Shown here in pieces: positions 51,594 through 58,614 of a stretch of DNA of 64,000 nt. Both the position numbers and the translations under genes were made by a program. The stretch spans positions 1 through 64,000 of the forward strand of contig CACWZP010000007.1 in assembly GCA_902765395.1 (NCBI GenBank), written 5' to 3'. Position 1 is the first letter of the stretch, and the number at the start of each line of letters is the position of its first letter. The stretch is from an uncultured Eubacteriales bacterium. GTDB taxonomy: Bacteria; Bacillota; Clostridia; Christensenellales; Aristaeellaceae. The notes under the pieces were generated by a model. That model was not told the origin of the DNA, made no database searches, and saw only the letters and a program-made list of their open reading frames with translations.

Positions 51594-52223
51594 TCACTTT
51601 CTCTTGTACCCGCAATCGCAATACGGGCCGCCCCCGGCGATGGTATACTGCCGCACGAAGTTCGTCGCCCTGCCGGCCTCGCTCATGGCGTAGTCCAGCC
51701 TGCACATGGCAGGCACGTATTCCCACAGGCCCAGTTCCCGCATCAGCGTGCAGATGCCGCAGCGAGTAAAGCGGGCCTCGTATCCGCTGCCGTCGGCATA
51801 GGGCAGGAAATCCATGTTCCAGGAATAGGGGTTGCGATCCGCCGCGCGCAGCGCCGCCGTGGCCTTCATGCCCGCCACGTCCGCCTCCGAGAACTTGCGC
51901 TTTCCCGACATCCGGCAGAACCAGCGCATGAACCCGGTCATCATGCCGTCGTTGTAGAATGCCGTGGCCTGCTGCAGCGTGGGCTTTCTGTCCATGGAGA
52001 GCAGGAAGGCCGACAGCATGGCGCAGCTGACGATGTTCATCTTGAAGCGGTCGCCCTTTTCAAACTCCGGCAGCCTGCCGATGATTTCCCGATACTTCCC
52101 CTTCGCCCGGCGAGCGGTCTCCCCCGCCTCGGCCCGGCTCACGCCGCAGTTGGCGGCCAGGCTGCGCCTGAAGGGACCCGCGAACAGCAGCCACATTCCC
52201 GAGGGCATACCCGTGTACTTCAT
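51594..52223 (-). CDS. L-2-amino-thiazoline-4-carboxylic acid hydrolase-like protein
   Basis: A 209-residue protein that fits the ATC-hydrolase family. The conserved C-terminal part is FTRCGICTLMRELGLWEYVPAMCRLDY (split) and GGGPYCDCGYKRK, rich in Cys. The family name comes from an enzyme that opens 2-amino-thiazoline-4-carboxylate on the way to cysteine, but most members in Firmicutes have no known substrate. I take the ATG at 52223 (AGGGG seven bases upstream); an ATG six codons earlier is possible. It ends beside the terminator of the DtxR-like gene. Confidence 0.78.
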   Translation of the reverse strand: MKYTGMPSGMWLLFAGPFRRSLAANCGVSRAEAGETARRAKGKYREIIGRLPEFEKGDRFKMNIVSCAMLSAFLLSMDRKPTLQQATAFYNDGMMTGFMRWFCRMSGKRKFSEADVAGMKATAALRAADRNPYSWNMDFLPYADGSGYEARFTRCGICTLMRELGLWEYVPAMCRLDYAMSEAGRATNFVRQYTIAGGGPYCDCGYKRK

Positions 52224-52293
52224 TCGATTCGCCCCTGTCATGTATGAGTTATAATTAACTAACATCATTATATTCATCCTGCGGCCCGTTGTC

Positions 52294-52325
52294 AAGCAAA
52301 ACAAAACCGCCCCGAAGGGCGGTTT
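52294..52325 (-). terminator. Terminator of the DHH phosphoesterase gene
   Basis: Read on the minus strand, AAACCGCCC and GGGCGGTTT form a 9-bp stem followed by TTGTTTTG. Confidence 0.8.
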
Positions 52326-52340
52326 GTTTCGCTTCTACGG

Positions 52341-53270
52341 TCAGGCGTTCAGCGCCTCGATGATGGCGGGCAGCTCCGCGTCCACCACGTCGTTCTCCAG
52401 CTGGCAGGTGCCGGCGTTGTGGTGTCCGCCGCCGCCATACTTCAGGCACAGTTCGCCGATGTCCACGGTGGAGGCCTTGTTGATGATGGACTTGCCGATC
52501 ATCACCGCGGTGTTCTGCTTGCGGAAGCCCCAGGCCACGTGCACGGAGATCTGGGTCTCGGGATACATGGCGTAGATCATGAAGCGGTTGCCCGCGTGGA
52601 TGACCTCCTCATTGCGCAGATCCAGCACGGCCACCTTGCCGTGGATCTTCACGATGCGCCTGAGCTGCTCCTTGAACATGTCGGCCTGCTCGAAGTACAG
52701 GTCCACGCGCTCCTTTACGTCCGGCAGCTCCAGGATCTCGTCGATGTTGTGGTCCATGCAGTAGCCGATCAGCTCCATCATCAAATCATAGTTGGAGATG
52801 CGGAACTGGCGGAAGCGGCCCAGGCCGGTGCGCGGGTCCATCAGGTAGTGCAGCAGCACCCAGCCCTTGGGGTTCAGGATCTCGTCCTCGGTGAAGTCGG
52901 CGCTGTCGCCCTTGTCCACGGCCGCCATCAGCTCGTCGCTCACCCGGGGGAACGTCGCCTTGCCGCCGTAGTAGTCGTACACCACGCGGGCCGCGCTGCG
53001 GGCGTTGGGGTCGATGATCAGCTTGCCGCCGGTCTCCTGGGCCTTCAGGCGGTCCATCTCGGACTCGTGATGGTCGAATGCCAGGCCCACGCGAGGGTCA
53101 TAGGGCAGGTTGGTGGTGATGTCCGTGGGGAAAAGCTCCACCTTGCCGTCCTGCACGTCCTTGGGGTGTACAAACTTGATCTCGTCGATCTCCCCCAGTT
53201 CGCGCAGCATCATGGCGCAGGCGAGGCCGTCAAAGTCGCTTCGGGTGACCAGTCTCTTCTTCTGTTCCAT
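52341..53270 (-). CDS. DHH family phosphoesterase
   Basis: A 309-residue phosphoesterase. The N-terminus VTRSDFDGLACAMML and the metal-binding motif LAFDHHESEM (DHH) mark the family; the C-terminal DHHA1 part has KYGGGGHHNAGTCQ. Relatives hydrolyse nanoRNA, cyclic dinucleotides or polyphosphate; this two-domain form cannot be assigned further. GGGAGG lies about seven bases upstream of the ATG. Single gene with its own promoter and terminator. Confidence 0.88.
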   Translation of the reverse strand: MEQKKRLVTRSDFDGLACAMMLRELGEIDEIKFVHPKDVQDGKVELFPTDITTNLPYDPRVGLAFDHHESEMDRLKAQETGGKLIIDPNARSAARVVYDYYGGKATFPRVSDELMAAVDKGDSADFTEDEILNPKGWVLLHYLMDPRTGLGRFRQFRISNYDLMMELIGYCMDHNIDEILELPDVKERVDLYFEQADMFKEQLRRIVKIHGKVAVLDLRNEEVIHAGNRFMIYAMYPETQISVHVAWGFRKQNTAVMIGKSIINKASTVDIGELCLKYGGGGHHNAGTCQLENDVVDAELPAIIEALNA

Positions 53271-53324
53271 TCTATTACCTCCCGCACTCGCCCGATCTGT
53301 CCATGGGCGCTGTTTTCTGTCATC

Positions 53325-53352
53325 ATTATAACACAGGATTTTGAATTTTCAA
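53325..53352 (-). promoter_or_regulatory. Sigma-A promoter of the DHH gene
   Basis: Minus-strand TTGAAA, 16-base spacer, TATAAT. Confidence 0.7.
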
Positions 53353-53403
53353 CCGTCCGCGTGCTTTTTGCCGCTAAATTCACCGCCGCTGCCCCCAGGC
53401 GGC

Positions 53404-53432
53404 TTGAAGTTTGCCCTCCGCTTTGGTATAAT
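53404..53432 (+). promoter_or_regulatory. Sigma-A promoter of the GGDEF gene
   Basis: TTGAAG, 17-base spacer, TATAAT, about 65 bases before the start codon. Confidence 0.7.
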
Positions 53433-53497
53433 TATCCCCGAATTGATCTGTTTAATCGGATGAGCCAATGGAATACGCCATGCCGGGAGATGCTCTC

Positions 53498-55447
53498 ATG
53501 AAAAAGGTCCTGTACGTTCTGAACGACTGCATGCGCAAGTTCAGCTATGAGCGCTCCGCCAGTCTCCACCGCGCCCTGCAGGAAGCGGGCGAGCCCTTCA
53601 GCCTGCATATTCTGCGCAGCGACGCGTATTTTGGCTACGACGCAGGGCACAACCGCGGCGAATACAACATCTATCGCCTGCCGGATTTCACCGATTACGA
53701 CGCCATCCTGCTGGACATCAACACCACCATCGGCGACGATTCCAGCGTCTCGGACGCGCAGGCCATCCAGCACGTGATCCAGGCCGCCGCCGCGTCCGGG
53801 AAGCCTGTGCTCTCCATGGCGAACCTCATCCCCGGCTTCCACTACGTGGGCATCGACAACTACGCGGCCATGGCCTCCGTCATCCGCCACCTGCACCGCG
53901 GCCACGGCCTCACCGACTTCTGGTTCGCGCTCGGCCCGGCGGACAACTATGAAAACCAGGCCCGTATCAGGGGCATTGAGGACTATTGCGCCGCCAACGG
54001 CCTGCCCTTCGGCGAGGATCGCGTCTACTCGGAGAGCTTCATCATCGAATGCGGCATCCATGCCTTCGAGATGCTGCTTCACCGCCACGGCGGCCGGCTG
54101 CCCCAGGCCGTCATCTGCGCCAACGACCAGATCGCCATGGGCGTCTGCCATGCGGCGAAGGCTGCAGGCTGCAGCGTGCCGGAGGATTTCCTGGTCACCG
54201 GCTTTGACAACGACGACCTCTCCGCCGCCTTCTCCCCCGCCATCACCACCGTAGACCAGCAGCCCTGGAACATGGGCGACGCCTGCGTGGACGTCCTGCG
54301 CCGCATCTGGCGGGGCGAATCCGTGCCCGAAGTCGTCACCACGCCCGCGCGCCTCGTGCTGCGCCAGAGCACGGAGCGCGAGCAGCCGGCGATCCAAAGC
54401 AACGCGGCGACCGCCCTGGACTACATCGGCGGCGAGTTGAGCAGCACGGATTTCAACTACAGGATGAGCGTCATGCAATACCGCCTGCCCGGCTGCCAGT
54501 CCATTGAGGAGATCTGCCTCGCGTTGATCGATTGCGTCTCCGTGCTGAACTGCGACGGCCTGGCCCTGGTGCTGGACGGCAGGCTGTTCGACCCCGACCG
54601 GATGCTCTCCTTCCGGGAGGAAACCGGCCAGATGCGCGATCTCGCGAGCGGCCTGTCCATCGAGGGCTATCCGGACACGCTGGAGCTCATCTTCCAATGG
54701 GAGAAGGGCTCCGACGCCCGGTTCCCGCGCCGGAAGCTGGGCGCCAATCCATCCACGCTTTCCCTGAACGGCACCCAGAGCAATTATCTGTTTGCCCCAC
54801 TGCACTTCATGGAGCGCACCGCGGGCTATCTGTGCGTGCGCAACTGCCTGGACCTGATGCGCATCCGAGGCGTCTCCGCCCTGGTCAGCACCCTCACCAT
54901 GGCGCTGCGCTCCCATTTCGCCACGCGCAACCTCTCCTACATCAACCACGTGCTCTCCGGCGTGTCCATGAAGGACGGCCTGACGGGGCTGTACAACCGC
55001 CTGGGCTATCACGAGCTGGCCTATCCCCTCTTCCGGGACGTCTCCGGCCGGGGCGAAAAGCTGGCGATCCTGTTCATGGACATGGACCGCCTCAAATACA
55101 TCAACGATGCCTACGGCCACACCGCTGGGGACCAGGCCATACTGTGCGTCGCTGACGCCATCCGCCAAGCCCTGCCGAAGGACGCCCTCCCCGTGCGCTA
55201 CGGCGGCGACGAGTTCCTGGTGCTGATGCCCGACATCGGCCCCGACGCGACCCAGGCGCTCATGCGCTCCGTCGCCGACGCGCTGCCCGGCCACGCCCGC
55301 GATCTCGGCCTGCCGGAGGCCCCTGGCATCAGCTTCGGCTGTGTGCTTACCGACCCTGCCTGCGACAACTCCCTGGACGAATACGTGCAGCAGGCCGACG
55401 CGCTTATGTACCGCCAGAAGAAGGCCAAGAAGGCGCAGCGGACATAA
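53498..55447 (+). CDS. LacI-type sensor domain fused to a GGDEF diguanylate cyclase
   Basis: A 649-residue cytosolic signalling protein. Residues 1-290 resemble the sugar-binding domain of LacI/GalR regulators (QAVICANDQIAMGVCHAAKAAGCSVPEDFLVTGFDN, split) but no DNA-binding helix precedes it. A middle domain (about 310-480) may be GAF-like. The GGDEF domain starts at SMKDGLTGLYNRLGYHEL and has an intact GGDEF at 569-573, so it should make cyclic di-GMP from two GTP. No inhibitory RxxD site is visible at the usual place, and no membrane segment or signal peptide is seen. ATG at 53498 with GGGAGA upstream. Confidence 0.9.
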   Translation: MKKVLYVLNDCMRKFSYERSASLHRALQEAGEPFSLHILRSDAYFGYDAGHNRGEYNIYRLPDFTDYDAILLDINTTIGDDSSVSDAQAIQHVIQAAAASGKPVLSMANLIPGFHYVGIDNYAAMASVIRHLHRGHGLTDFWFALGPADNYENQARIRGIEDYCAANGLPFGEDRVYSESFIIECGIHAFEMLLHRHGGRLPQAVICANDQIAMGVCHAAKAAGCSVPEDFLVTGFDNDDLSAAFSPAITTVDQQPWNMGDACVDVLRRIWRGESVPEVVTTPARLVLRQSTEREQPAIQSNAATALDYIGGELSSTDFNYRMSVMQYRLPGCQSIEEICLALIDCVSVLNCDGLALVLDGRLFDPDRMLSFREETGQMRDLASGLSIEGYPDTLELIFQWEKGSDARFPRRKLGANPSTLSLNGTQSNYLFAPLHFMERTAGYLCVRNCLDLMRIRGVSALVSTLTMALRSHFATRNLSYINHVLSGVSMKDGLTGLYNRLGYHELAYPLFRDVSGRGEKLAILFMDMDRLKYINDAYGHTAGDQAILCVADAIRQALPKDALPVRYGGDEFLVLMPDIGPDATQALMRSVADALPGHARDLGLPEAPGISFGCVLTDPACDNSLDEYVQQADALMYRQKKAKKAQRT

Positions 55448-55477
55448 CGCCGCGTCAAGCGCTTTCATGCCATATGA

Positions 55478-55505
55478 AAACGGACCCCGAAGGGTCCGTT
55501 TTTGT
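55478..55505 (+). terminator. Terminator of the GGDEF gene
   Basis: AAACGGACCC and GGGTCCGTTT form a 10-bp stem with a CGAA loop, followed by TTTG. It ends where the tRNA fragment begins. Confidence 0.88.
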
Positions 55506-55527
55506 GGCGGAGAAGGAGGGATTCGAA
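55505..55527 (-). other. 3' end of a tRNA-Ser gene without its 5' part: likely attachment site
   Basis: Read on the minus strand, TTCGAATCCCTCCTTCTCCG-CCA is the T-loop, T-stem 3' strand, acceptor strand, discriminator G and CCA of a tRNA; the acceptor end matches serine tRNAs. The expected 5' part does not follow at 55,528 and beyond. A lone 23-bp tRNA end of this kind is the usual mark left by site-specific integration at the 3' end of a tRNA gene. The intact tRNA-Ser should lie beyond the right edge. Confidence 0.75.
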
Positions 55528-55642
55528 TTTTAAGAATTGGTTAATCTTTGTAGTATTTGCACATAATTCCATGTAATATATCAGTGCATACTGCATCAAT
55601 TTCAGGCATCTAATCCAACGCCGACCAACCTCGATAAATCGT

Positions 55643-55666
55643 ATTTGGGGTACGATTTGGGGTATG
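55643..55666. repeat. Two 12-bp direct repeats near the attachment site
   Basis: ATTTGGGGTACG and ATTTGGGGTATG lie side by side 116 bp inside the presumed island. They could be integrase arm-type sites or the remnant of the 3' end of an integrase gene; no open frame supports the latter. Confidence 0.5.
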
Positions 55667-55709
55667 AATCGTGGTGAATATCCTGTGAATCCTGTTCCAG
55701 ATTACTCCC

Positions 55710-56201
55710 TTACGGATTCTCACCCGCCTGTTTGAGCGCCATTGCCTTGACAGTTTCATCCACATAGAAGCCGTTTTTGCACAGATCTTCAATGAGTGGT
55801 GTGATTCCCTCAACCAGCCCCATCCTCTTTGCTTTCAGCAACACGCCCAGCGTTCCCGTCACATGAAGCCCCAGGAACTTGGCTGTCTTCTTGGCGGCAT
55901 TGTCATCGATGATCAACAAGTCAGCGGTCGGCGGCTCCTGGGCAAGTATCATCACCTCGACCTCTCCATCGTGCAGCTTGGCCCGATACATTTGCTTCTG
56001 GGAGTTGTCTGAAATCTGTTTAACCTCAATCCAGTCCGGGCGCTGTTTGATCTGGCGGCAGGCTGAATCGTCTTTTTCCGTCACCTCGTCAAAGACCGCT
56101 TGAGGGATCACGATTCTGCCATATACCTTCTGGAGCAAGTCCAGTCTGCCTATGTTGCACAGCGCGATCAGCGGTGTGGAGTTGACGATCACTCTAAGCA
56201 T
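55710..56201 (-). CDS. DUF3368 PIN-like toxin
   Basis: A 163-residue protein of the DUF3368 family with a PIN-like fold, the probable toxin of a type II toxin-antitoxin pair. VIVNSTPLIALCNIGRLDLL at the N-terminus is the first active-site strand, with Asn in place of the usual Asp. Acidic residues in VFDEVTE, DGEVEVMILA and LLIIDDNAAKK fit the remaining metal site. PIN toxins usually cut RNA. The start overlaps the antitoxin gene by 8 bases. No ribosome-binding problem is seen: AGGAAATGAAGA lies upstream. Confidence 0.82.
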   Translation of the reverse strand: MLRVIVNSTPLIALCNIGRLDLLQKVYGRIVIPQAVFDEVTEKDDSACRQIKQRPDWIEVKQISDNSQKQMYRAKLHDGEVEVMILAQEPPTADLLIIDDNAAKKTAKFLGLHVTGTLGVLLKAKRMGLVEGITPLIEDLCKNGFYVDETVKAMALKQAGENP

Positions 56202-56457
56202 TCTTCATTTCCTCCAAAAACTCCGCCTCATCATCGAAGTGGAATATGGAGACGTGATTCTCGCCCAGATATTTGATGAAGTCTTCTTCCGTCATACCTG
56301 CGATCTGGGCACAATACCCTATGGAAACGCCATTCTGTGTATAATAGCCCAACGCTATCGCCCGCTTGGCGAAGGACAACGCTTGTTCCTTCGTCATCCG
56401 CGTATCGTAAAGCACCGCATCCGGTATCTTTATCGCCAGTTCACACACAGTTTCCAC
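56194..56457 (-). CDS. UPF0175 family antitoxin
   Basis: An 87-residue protein of the UPF0175 family, which pairs with DUF3368 toxins. The core is KEQALSFAKRAIALGYYTQNGVSIGYCAQIAGMTEEDFIKYLGENHVSIF (split), with a helix-turn-helix-like middle that may bind the operon's own promoter. It lies upstream of, and overlaps, the toxin gene, the usual order for antitoxins. Confidence 0.82.
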   Translation of the reverse strand: METVCELAIKIPDAVLYDTRMTKEQALSFAKRAIALGYYTQNGVSIGYCAQIAGMTEEDFIKYLGENHVSIFHFDDEAEFLEEMKNA

Positions 56458-56547
56458 CTCCCATTGCAGCCAACGTTTTCTACAATTGTATCCGGCCTTC
56501 GTCTACAGAATACCACATGAAAGCGGGGAATGCAAGATTCCCGCACG

Positions 56548-57411
56548 CTATTCATCATCCTTTTCAGTCCTGTCCGCCATGTCCTCAATGAGATTGGTCA
56601 CAAGCGAATTGAGCTTCGCGGCGTTTTTTGAAGTGATGACCGGCTGCCCCGTTCTGGCCTCGATCTCTTTGCGCGCATTCCCCGCGATTCCCCCTCCCTC
56701 GCGGGCAACGGCCTGATTCTGCGTCAGGCCTTGCGGATTCTGGGTTCGGGTCAGCTCTGTCGTGGTGGCCTCAGCCAGCATGTTCAGGGCAAGCTCAAGC
56801 GTGCTCATGTTGTCCCGAAGATTCTCTTTCTTAAGTCCCTTCAGATCCTTATAACGCCGCGTCGTCATACCTGACCAGGCCTTCGTGACTTCGTCGGTTA
56901 GGATGGCATATTCCCGGCCTTCCTGGACGCCGTGCGCTTTCCACTCGTCCGTCAGCTCCTTCCGGGCACGAATGGTCTGGAGGCGCTGATTGATCCACTC
57001 CGGCGAATAGCCCAGACGGGCATAAGTCTCCAGGGCACGGTCGATGGTCAGCTCCGGGTCGATGGTCTCGTCAATGCGCTCACGGCCCACCTCCGCCAGC
57101 CACATCTTGAAAGGCTCCGCTTTGGGCGAAGGAATGGACTGTATCAAGCGGAGAAGCTGCTCCGTCGTGGCGACGTCAGTAGCCCTCTGCTTTCCATCGT
57201 GCGCGCGCATTTTCAAAGCGTGACAATTTGTCACGGTTTGATTGCCCTCTTCCCTGAGACGCTGCTTCAACTTGCGCCAATAAGCGTTCGGATCCTTGCT
57301 CTCAGTCAGAACCCGAACCACATCCACGATGGAGAAATACCATTCCTCGTTCTCATTGTCCCATGCTGTTCGGATGGGCTGATCTCCAAATAGCTGGAGT
57401 TTATCATTCAT
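56548..57411 (-). CDS. BRO-N domain protein (phage antirepressor/DinD-like)
   Basis: A 287-residue protein. The N-terminal BRO-N domain includes LFGDQPIRTAWDNENEEWYFSIVDVVRVLTES (split) and a segment AYWRKLKQRLREEG. The rest (RARKELTDEWKAHGVQEGREYAILTDEVTKAWSGMTTRRYKDLKGLKKENLRDNMSTLEL, in pieces) resembles DinD-like proteins, known from the SOS regulon and mobile elements. Function is not established; DNA binding is likely. It lies between the toxin-antitoxin pair and the DUF3800 gene. Confidence 0.82.
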   Translation of the reverse strand: MNDKLQLFGDQPIRTAWDNENEEWYFSIVDVVRVLTESKDPNAYWRKLKQRLREEGNQTVTNCHALKMRAHDGKQRATDVATTEQLLRLIQSIPSPKAEPFKMWLAEVGRERIDETIDPELTIDRALETYARLGYSPEWINQRLQTIRARKELTDEWKAHGVQEGREYAILTDEVTKAWSGMTTRRYKDLKGLKKENLRDNMSTLELALNMLAEATTTELTRTQNPQGLTQNQAVAREGGGIAGNARKEIEARTGQPVITSKNAAKLNSLVTNLIEDMADRTEKDDE

Positions 57412-57440
57412 AGTGTTTACCTATCAATTAGTAGTAGATC

Positions 57441-58610
57441 CTAATTGGGCTGAGAGTCAAAAAAGCCTTTAAGTGTACTATACTCAGGTTGATCAAGAAG
57501 GTCCAAATCATTATTGGTGGCTAGCTTTACTAAATCCCTGCATCTTTTGAGGCGCGCAAGCATAGGGATGACAATTTTGGCGTCATGGTTTATAAAATCA
57601 TATAATTCTGAACGTTTTGAGGGAATCTTATACCCTCGATTAGAACTTGCAATAATAACTCCATTGTCTCTCAGCTTCCCAATAATTCTCATACGAAACG
57701 TTGATTCTGAAATGTGAGCCATATCAGTATGTCTCAATTGATCTCTTAACTCGCTAGTATAAATGTATCCTCGCGTGCTATTGTTCATAAATCTGAACAA
57801 GAGATACTGTGCAACAATTACTTGTGCTTTGATCTCAGAGTCTTCACTATCAGAATTGTTCTCAACGAATATGGCTGCCTGCCTAAAACATAATGAGGCT
57901 ATGTCTCTATCATAGTCATCCGCCAAGGCGCTATCTTCAAGTATATAACTCTTTAACGTTTTAGGATATATTTCGATTCGCGTTACTTTGGGGCGGATAA
58001 TACTTAGAAAGTCCGGAGCACCAAGATTCTTCTTGTGATCATCAAATGCATAGGCCAAAGTACCACTGATAAAGTCGGCAACTTGGATTCTAACATCCGC
58101 ATGACTGCGGCTGAAACTAAAATTTGCTTCATTCAGCAAATCTGGAATATCTTGTCTCGCTTCTACATAGCCACAAAAACTTGCCATATAATCGTTCGAA
58201 CCTATCTCATCAGCTACTATTGTTAACTTGGTAAAAGCTCGTTTGAGCTCTTTATGAACTATATTATTCATAAATTTATAGAAAGTTTTTTTATACTGTA
58301 AGCCACGGCTGTTCATATTCAGCATACACGCTTTTTTATCTATGCACACAGAAAAGAAACTGCACGGCAACTGCATAATATCATTTAGTATCATTTCCCG
58401 TCTATGATGATTCAAGGCGACCTTTGAAGATTTCATTTCGCCTGTCTGGAAGTATTTCTTTCGTATTTCCTCTGCTTTAGCTGCATATTCTGCCAATTCG
58501 CTATCTTTCACCAAAACTGCTGTAATGATGAAATGAGTGGAGACAGTAGGATTCGCAATATCCCAACCGAACGCACCATATTCATCAGTGAAAGCATATA
58601 TACGTTCCAT
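57441..58610 (-). CDS. DUF3800 domain-containing protein, possible nuclease next to the type III system
   Basis: A 389-residue protein. Residues 1-200 match DUF3800, an RNase-H-like fold: AFTDEYGAFG (D9, E10), IVADEIGSND (D134, E135) and IQVADFISG (D179) would form the acidic active site. The C-terminal part has a winged-helix-like segment (RGYIYTSELRDQLRHTDMAHISESTFRMRI, split). The gene is markedly AT-rich compared with the rest of the window. The ATG at 58610 follows four bases after the stop of the type III Res gene. The proteins are often found with defence genes, but the role is not established. Confidence 0.78.
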   Translation of the reverse strand: MERIYAFTDEYGAFGWDIANPTVSTHFIITAVLVKDSELAEYAAKAEEIRKKYFQTGEMKSSKVALNHHRREMILNDIMQLPCSFFSVCIDKKACMLNMNSRGLQYKKTFYKFMNNIVHKELKRAFTKLTIVADEIGSNDYMASFCGYVEARQDIPDLLNEANFSFSRSHADVRIQVADFISGTLAYAFDDHKKNLGAPDFLSIIRPKVTRIEIYPKTLKSYILEDSALADDYDRDIASLCFRQAAIFVENNSDSEDSEIKAQVIVAQYLLFRFMNNSTRGYIYTSELRDQLRHTDMAHISESTFRMRIIGKLRDNGVIIASSNRGYKIPSKRSELYDFINHDAKIVIPMLARLKRCRDLVKLATNNDLDLLDQPEYSTLKGFFDSQPN

Positions 58611-58614
58611 AGTG

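Noticed and set aside
55610..55813. Small minus-strand open frame as integrase remnant
   Set aside because: It overlaps the toxin gene in another frame and shows no recombinase motif; the region is better read as non-coding.
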